The notes beneath the pieces were generated by a model. That model saw only the letters and a list, made by a program, of their open reading frames with translations, ran no database searches and was not told where the DNA came from. From assembly GCF_003112515.1 (NCBI RefSeq), contig NZ_BEVZ01000002.1, positions 868,001 to 932,000 on the forward strand: a stretch of DNA of 64,000 nt, written 5' to 3'. The first letter of the stretch is position 1, and each line of letters begins with the position of its first letter. The translations under genes were made by a program, and so were the position numbers. Below are positions 62,511 to 64,000 of the stretch, piece after piece. The stretch is from Streptomyces fragilis. Lineage in GTDB: Bacteria; Actinomycetota; Actinomycetes; Streptomycetales; Streptomycetaceae.

Positions 62511-63346
62511 GATCGTCGTGCGCGCAGCATGCGCAGTGCCTCCCCGGTCACCTTGGCTGCTGTTGTGGTGAATTGCTGTACGGTCATGCGTCGTGCATCA
62601 GGGATGATCAGGCGCTTGAGTCGGCGCTCCAGCCAAGAGCGGAGCCATCGCTGCTTGCGGATCGCTTCCTGCGCGGTCAGGTTGCCCTGGGCCTTTTGCG
62701 AGCCGAGTTCGACCAGGGACAGCTCGTAGATCCATTCGACGACCAGTCCTCGCAGACCCTCCTGTGGGGCGGGCGGCTCTGAGTCGAGGAGCACAGCCTT
62801 GACCCATCTCGTGGCGGCTTTCCTCAGAGCGGCTTCGTCGGGGTGGCCGGCATCGCCGAGGACAGCCTGCAGGATACGGGAGATCTGTGCCCGTGGTCCC
62901 AGACTGCGCAGTTCGGCAAGATCGAGGCCCAGTTCTCGCAGGCGGGCTGCGTCGCCGTTGCGCAGGGCATAGGCACCGGCAACGGCGGCAGCTCCGCGGG
63001 CAGAGCCTTTGAGGACCTGCCGTCGAGATCCTGCGCCGACTCTGCCTGCGGGGGCTTGTGCCCTTCCGCCGGAGCTTCCTCCCCCGCCGCCACGGGGAGG
63101 GACGAGCAGCGCGGAGAGCGGATAGCCGGTGGCCGAGGGCCTCCCGTGTTCCGCGTCGTCGTTCTGCAGCGCCGTGGACAGAGCGCTTAGAACACTGTCG
63201 AGGAGTAGTTGCTGTCCCTCGACGGGATCGGGTATGTCGCCCGGTCCGGTGCCGGATGATGCTGCGCCGGACAGCGCGTCGAAGGCGTCGTGGGCCTGCT
63301 GCCAGTCCGCTGTGCCGCTGCCTCCGTAGGAGCCAGAGGTGCCCAT
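62507..63346 (-). CDS. qatB: QatB
   Basis: 279 aa; its ATG shares one base with the qatA stop (TGATG). MGTSGSYGGSGTADWQQAHD is the typical Gly/Ser start of QatB proteins; then a Gly-rich linker (PPRGGGGGSSGGRAQAPAG) and a helical C-terminal half (LVVEWIYELSLVELGSQKAQ, EAIRKQRWLRSWLERRLKRL). No known enzymatic motif. QatB is required in the experimentally tested Qat system, but its role is not known. Confidence 0.82.
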   Translation of the reverse strand: MGTSGSYGGSGTADWQQAHDAFDALSGAASSGTGPGDIPDPVEGQQLLLDSVLSALSTALQNDDAEHGRPSATGYPLSALLVPPRGGGGGSSGGRAQAPAGRVGAGSRRQVLKGSARGAAAVAGAYALRNGDAARLRELGLDLAELRSLGPRAQISRILQAVLGDAGHPDEAALRKAATRWVKAVLLDSEPPAPQEGLRGLVVEWIYELSLVELGSQKAQGNLTAQEAIRKQRWLRSWLERRLKRLIIPDARRMTVQQFTTTAAKVTGEALRMLRARRS

Positions 63347-64000
63347 CAGGACTGCTCCATCGTGGTCTGCGCGTGCTCTCGCACCGCCGGTTCGATGTCT
63401 GTCTCCTGTGCCAGCCGGGGGATCAACGCGCGGAGTTCATCGACGTCACTGGCATCCAGGTCGACGACGGCTCCGGGCAGGAGGTACTTGCGTACCTCCC
63501 ACAGGCCCTCGGCGATGGCCGCCCGCAGCTCGGGGGAGTGCTTCGCTATGTGGACGAGAGATTCGACCAGCGGATCGGTCTCTGTTTCCCGTCGTGCCCG
63601 CTGGATCAGTGCATGAACCACTGCCTGTTGGTCGGCGATGGGGGCGGCCACGACCTCTTTCTGGGCGTCGTTGCGGTGTGGGTCCGAGGCACTGGCCAGG
63701 TCGCTCACCCAGGTGAGCTGCTGCTGTGTCAGGGAGGCTGCGGCGGTGAGGCTCACCAGTGCCGCGGCCAGGCTCAGGTAGGGGCCGATTGGGGCGTTGA
63801 CGAGGTCGGGGTCGGACGCAGCCCACTCCTTGCTCATCTCGCTGACCTCGTCCGGTTTCACTCCCTGCTCGTCACGTCCCCAAGCCTGCCAGCGTTCCAG
63901 CAATTCGCTGCGCTGGGTCTCCTGAAGGCCGACGAGGGTTTCGAAGTCCTTGGTGTGGCTGTCCTCCAACAGCATGAGCTTGGCGATCACCGAGGCGTCG
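63346..64000 (-). CDS. qatA: QatA ATPase, C-terminal part (cut by the window end)
   Basis: The last 217 codons are visible and the gene begins beyond 64000. The sequence (DASVIAKLMLLEDSHTKDFE, TLVGLQETQRSELLERWQAW, SDPDLVNAPIGPYLSLAAAL) is the helical C-terminal region of a KAP-type P-loop ATPase, as in QatA. Walker motifs lie outside the window, so identification rests on this region plus the order QatA-B-C-D. Confidence 0.78.
   Translation of the reverse strand, partial: DASVIAKLMLLEDSHTKDFETLVGLQETQRSELLERWQAWGRDEQGVKPDEVSEMSKEWAASDPDLVNAPIGPYLSLAAALVSLTAAASLTQQQLTWVSDLASASDPHRNDAQKEVVAAPIADQQAVVHALIQRARRETETDPLVESLVHIAKHSPELRAAIAEGLWEVRKYLLPGAVVDLDASDVDELRALIPRLAQETDIEPAVREHAQTTMEQS

Overview
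The window looks like the chromosome of a Streptomyces-type actinomycete. GC content is very high, third codon positions are almost always G or C, GTG starts and ATGA/GTGA gene overlaps are common, and there are many secreted modular glycosidases. The xylanase has the same domain layout and motifs as the Streptomyces xylanase XlnA. All calls come from reading the sequence and translations; no database search was possible.

Left part (1-23.5 kb): two SpoIIE/PP2C-type phosphatases (the first cut by the window edge), then a plant cell-wall module. It holds a GH10 xylanase (xlnA) and a GH6 cellulase on the minus strand behind three CebR-like boxes, a divergent LacI-family regulator, a CBM13-GH62 arabinofuranosidase, a PaaX-like regulator, and a CE1 esterase with CBM2. 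Next comes an MHS-type MFS transporter, a MarR regulator and a four-gene CoA-thioester operon that resembles the actinobacterial cou (hydroxycinnamate) pathway. Then follow a GH27-CBM13 enzyme and two GH43 enzymes. Together they could strip arabinose, galactose and acyl/feruloyl groups from arabinoxylan, cut the backbone, and import and degrade the released aromatic acids. Four copies of a TGTTAGCG(A/G)TAACA operator flank the GH62 and GH27 genes. Three of the secreted enzymes carry rare TTA codons in their signal peptides, which suggests bldA control.

Middle part (23.5-53.6 kb): a stand-alone PcaL-like fusion that lacks the expected serine nucleophile, an MBL hydrolase, xthA, the gluABCD uptake operon, gamma-glutamyltransferase, a ClpC-like ATPase, and reductive pyrimidine catabolism genes (beta-ureidopropionase, transaminase, dihydropyrimidinase). 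A terpene synthase-P450 pair follows, with a SMI1-like protein, a phosphopantetheinyl transferase, a hydrolase, a beta-propeller protein and a TIGR03842-like flavin/F420 oxidoreductase. After these come a YeeE/YedE sulfur transporter behind a small leaderless Cys-containing ORF, a lipoate ligase-like protein and a TauE/SafE permease.

Right part (53.6-64 kb): a genomic-island-like segment. It starts at a gene broken after about 14 codons (a gamma-glutamyltransferase-family 5' end) and continues through gene debris and a perfect 36-bp palindrome. Beyond lie an RmlD-like reductase, a methyltransferase, a DUF6879-like protein, an approximately 810-residue protein with ten Cys-rich zinc-ribbon-like repeats around a GIY-YIG-like nuclease domain, a decayed DNA ligase gene, a membrane pentapeptide-repeat protein, and a QatABCD-type anti-phage operon (qatA cut by the window end). 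The repeat/GIY-YIG protein is the strongest candidate for an undescribed system.
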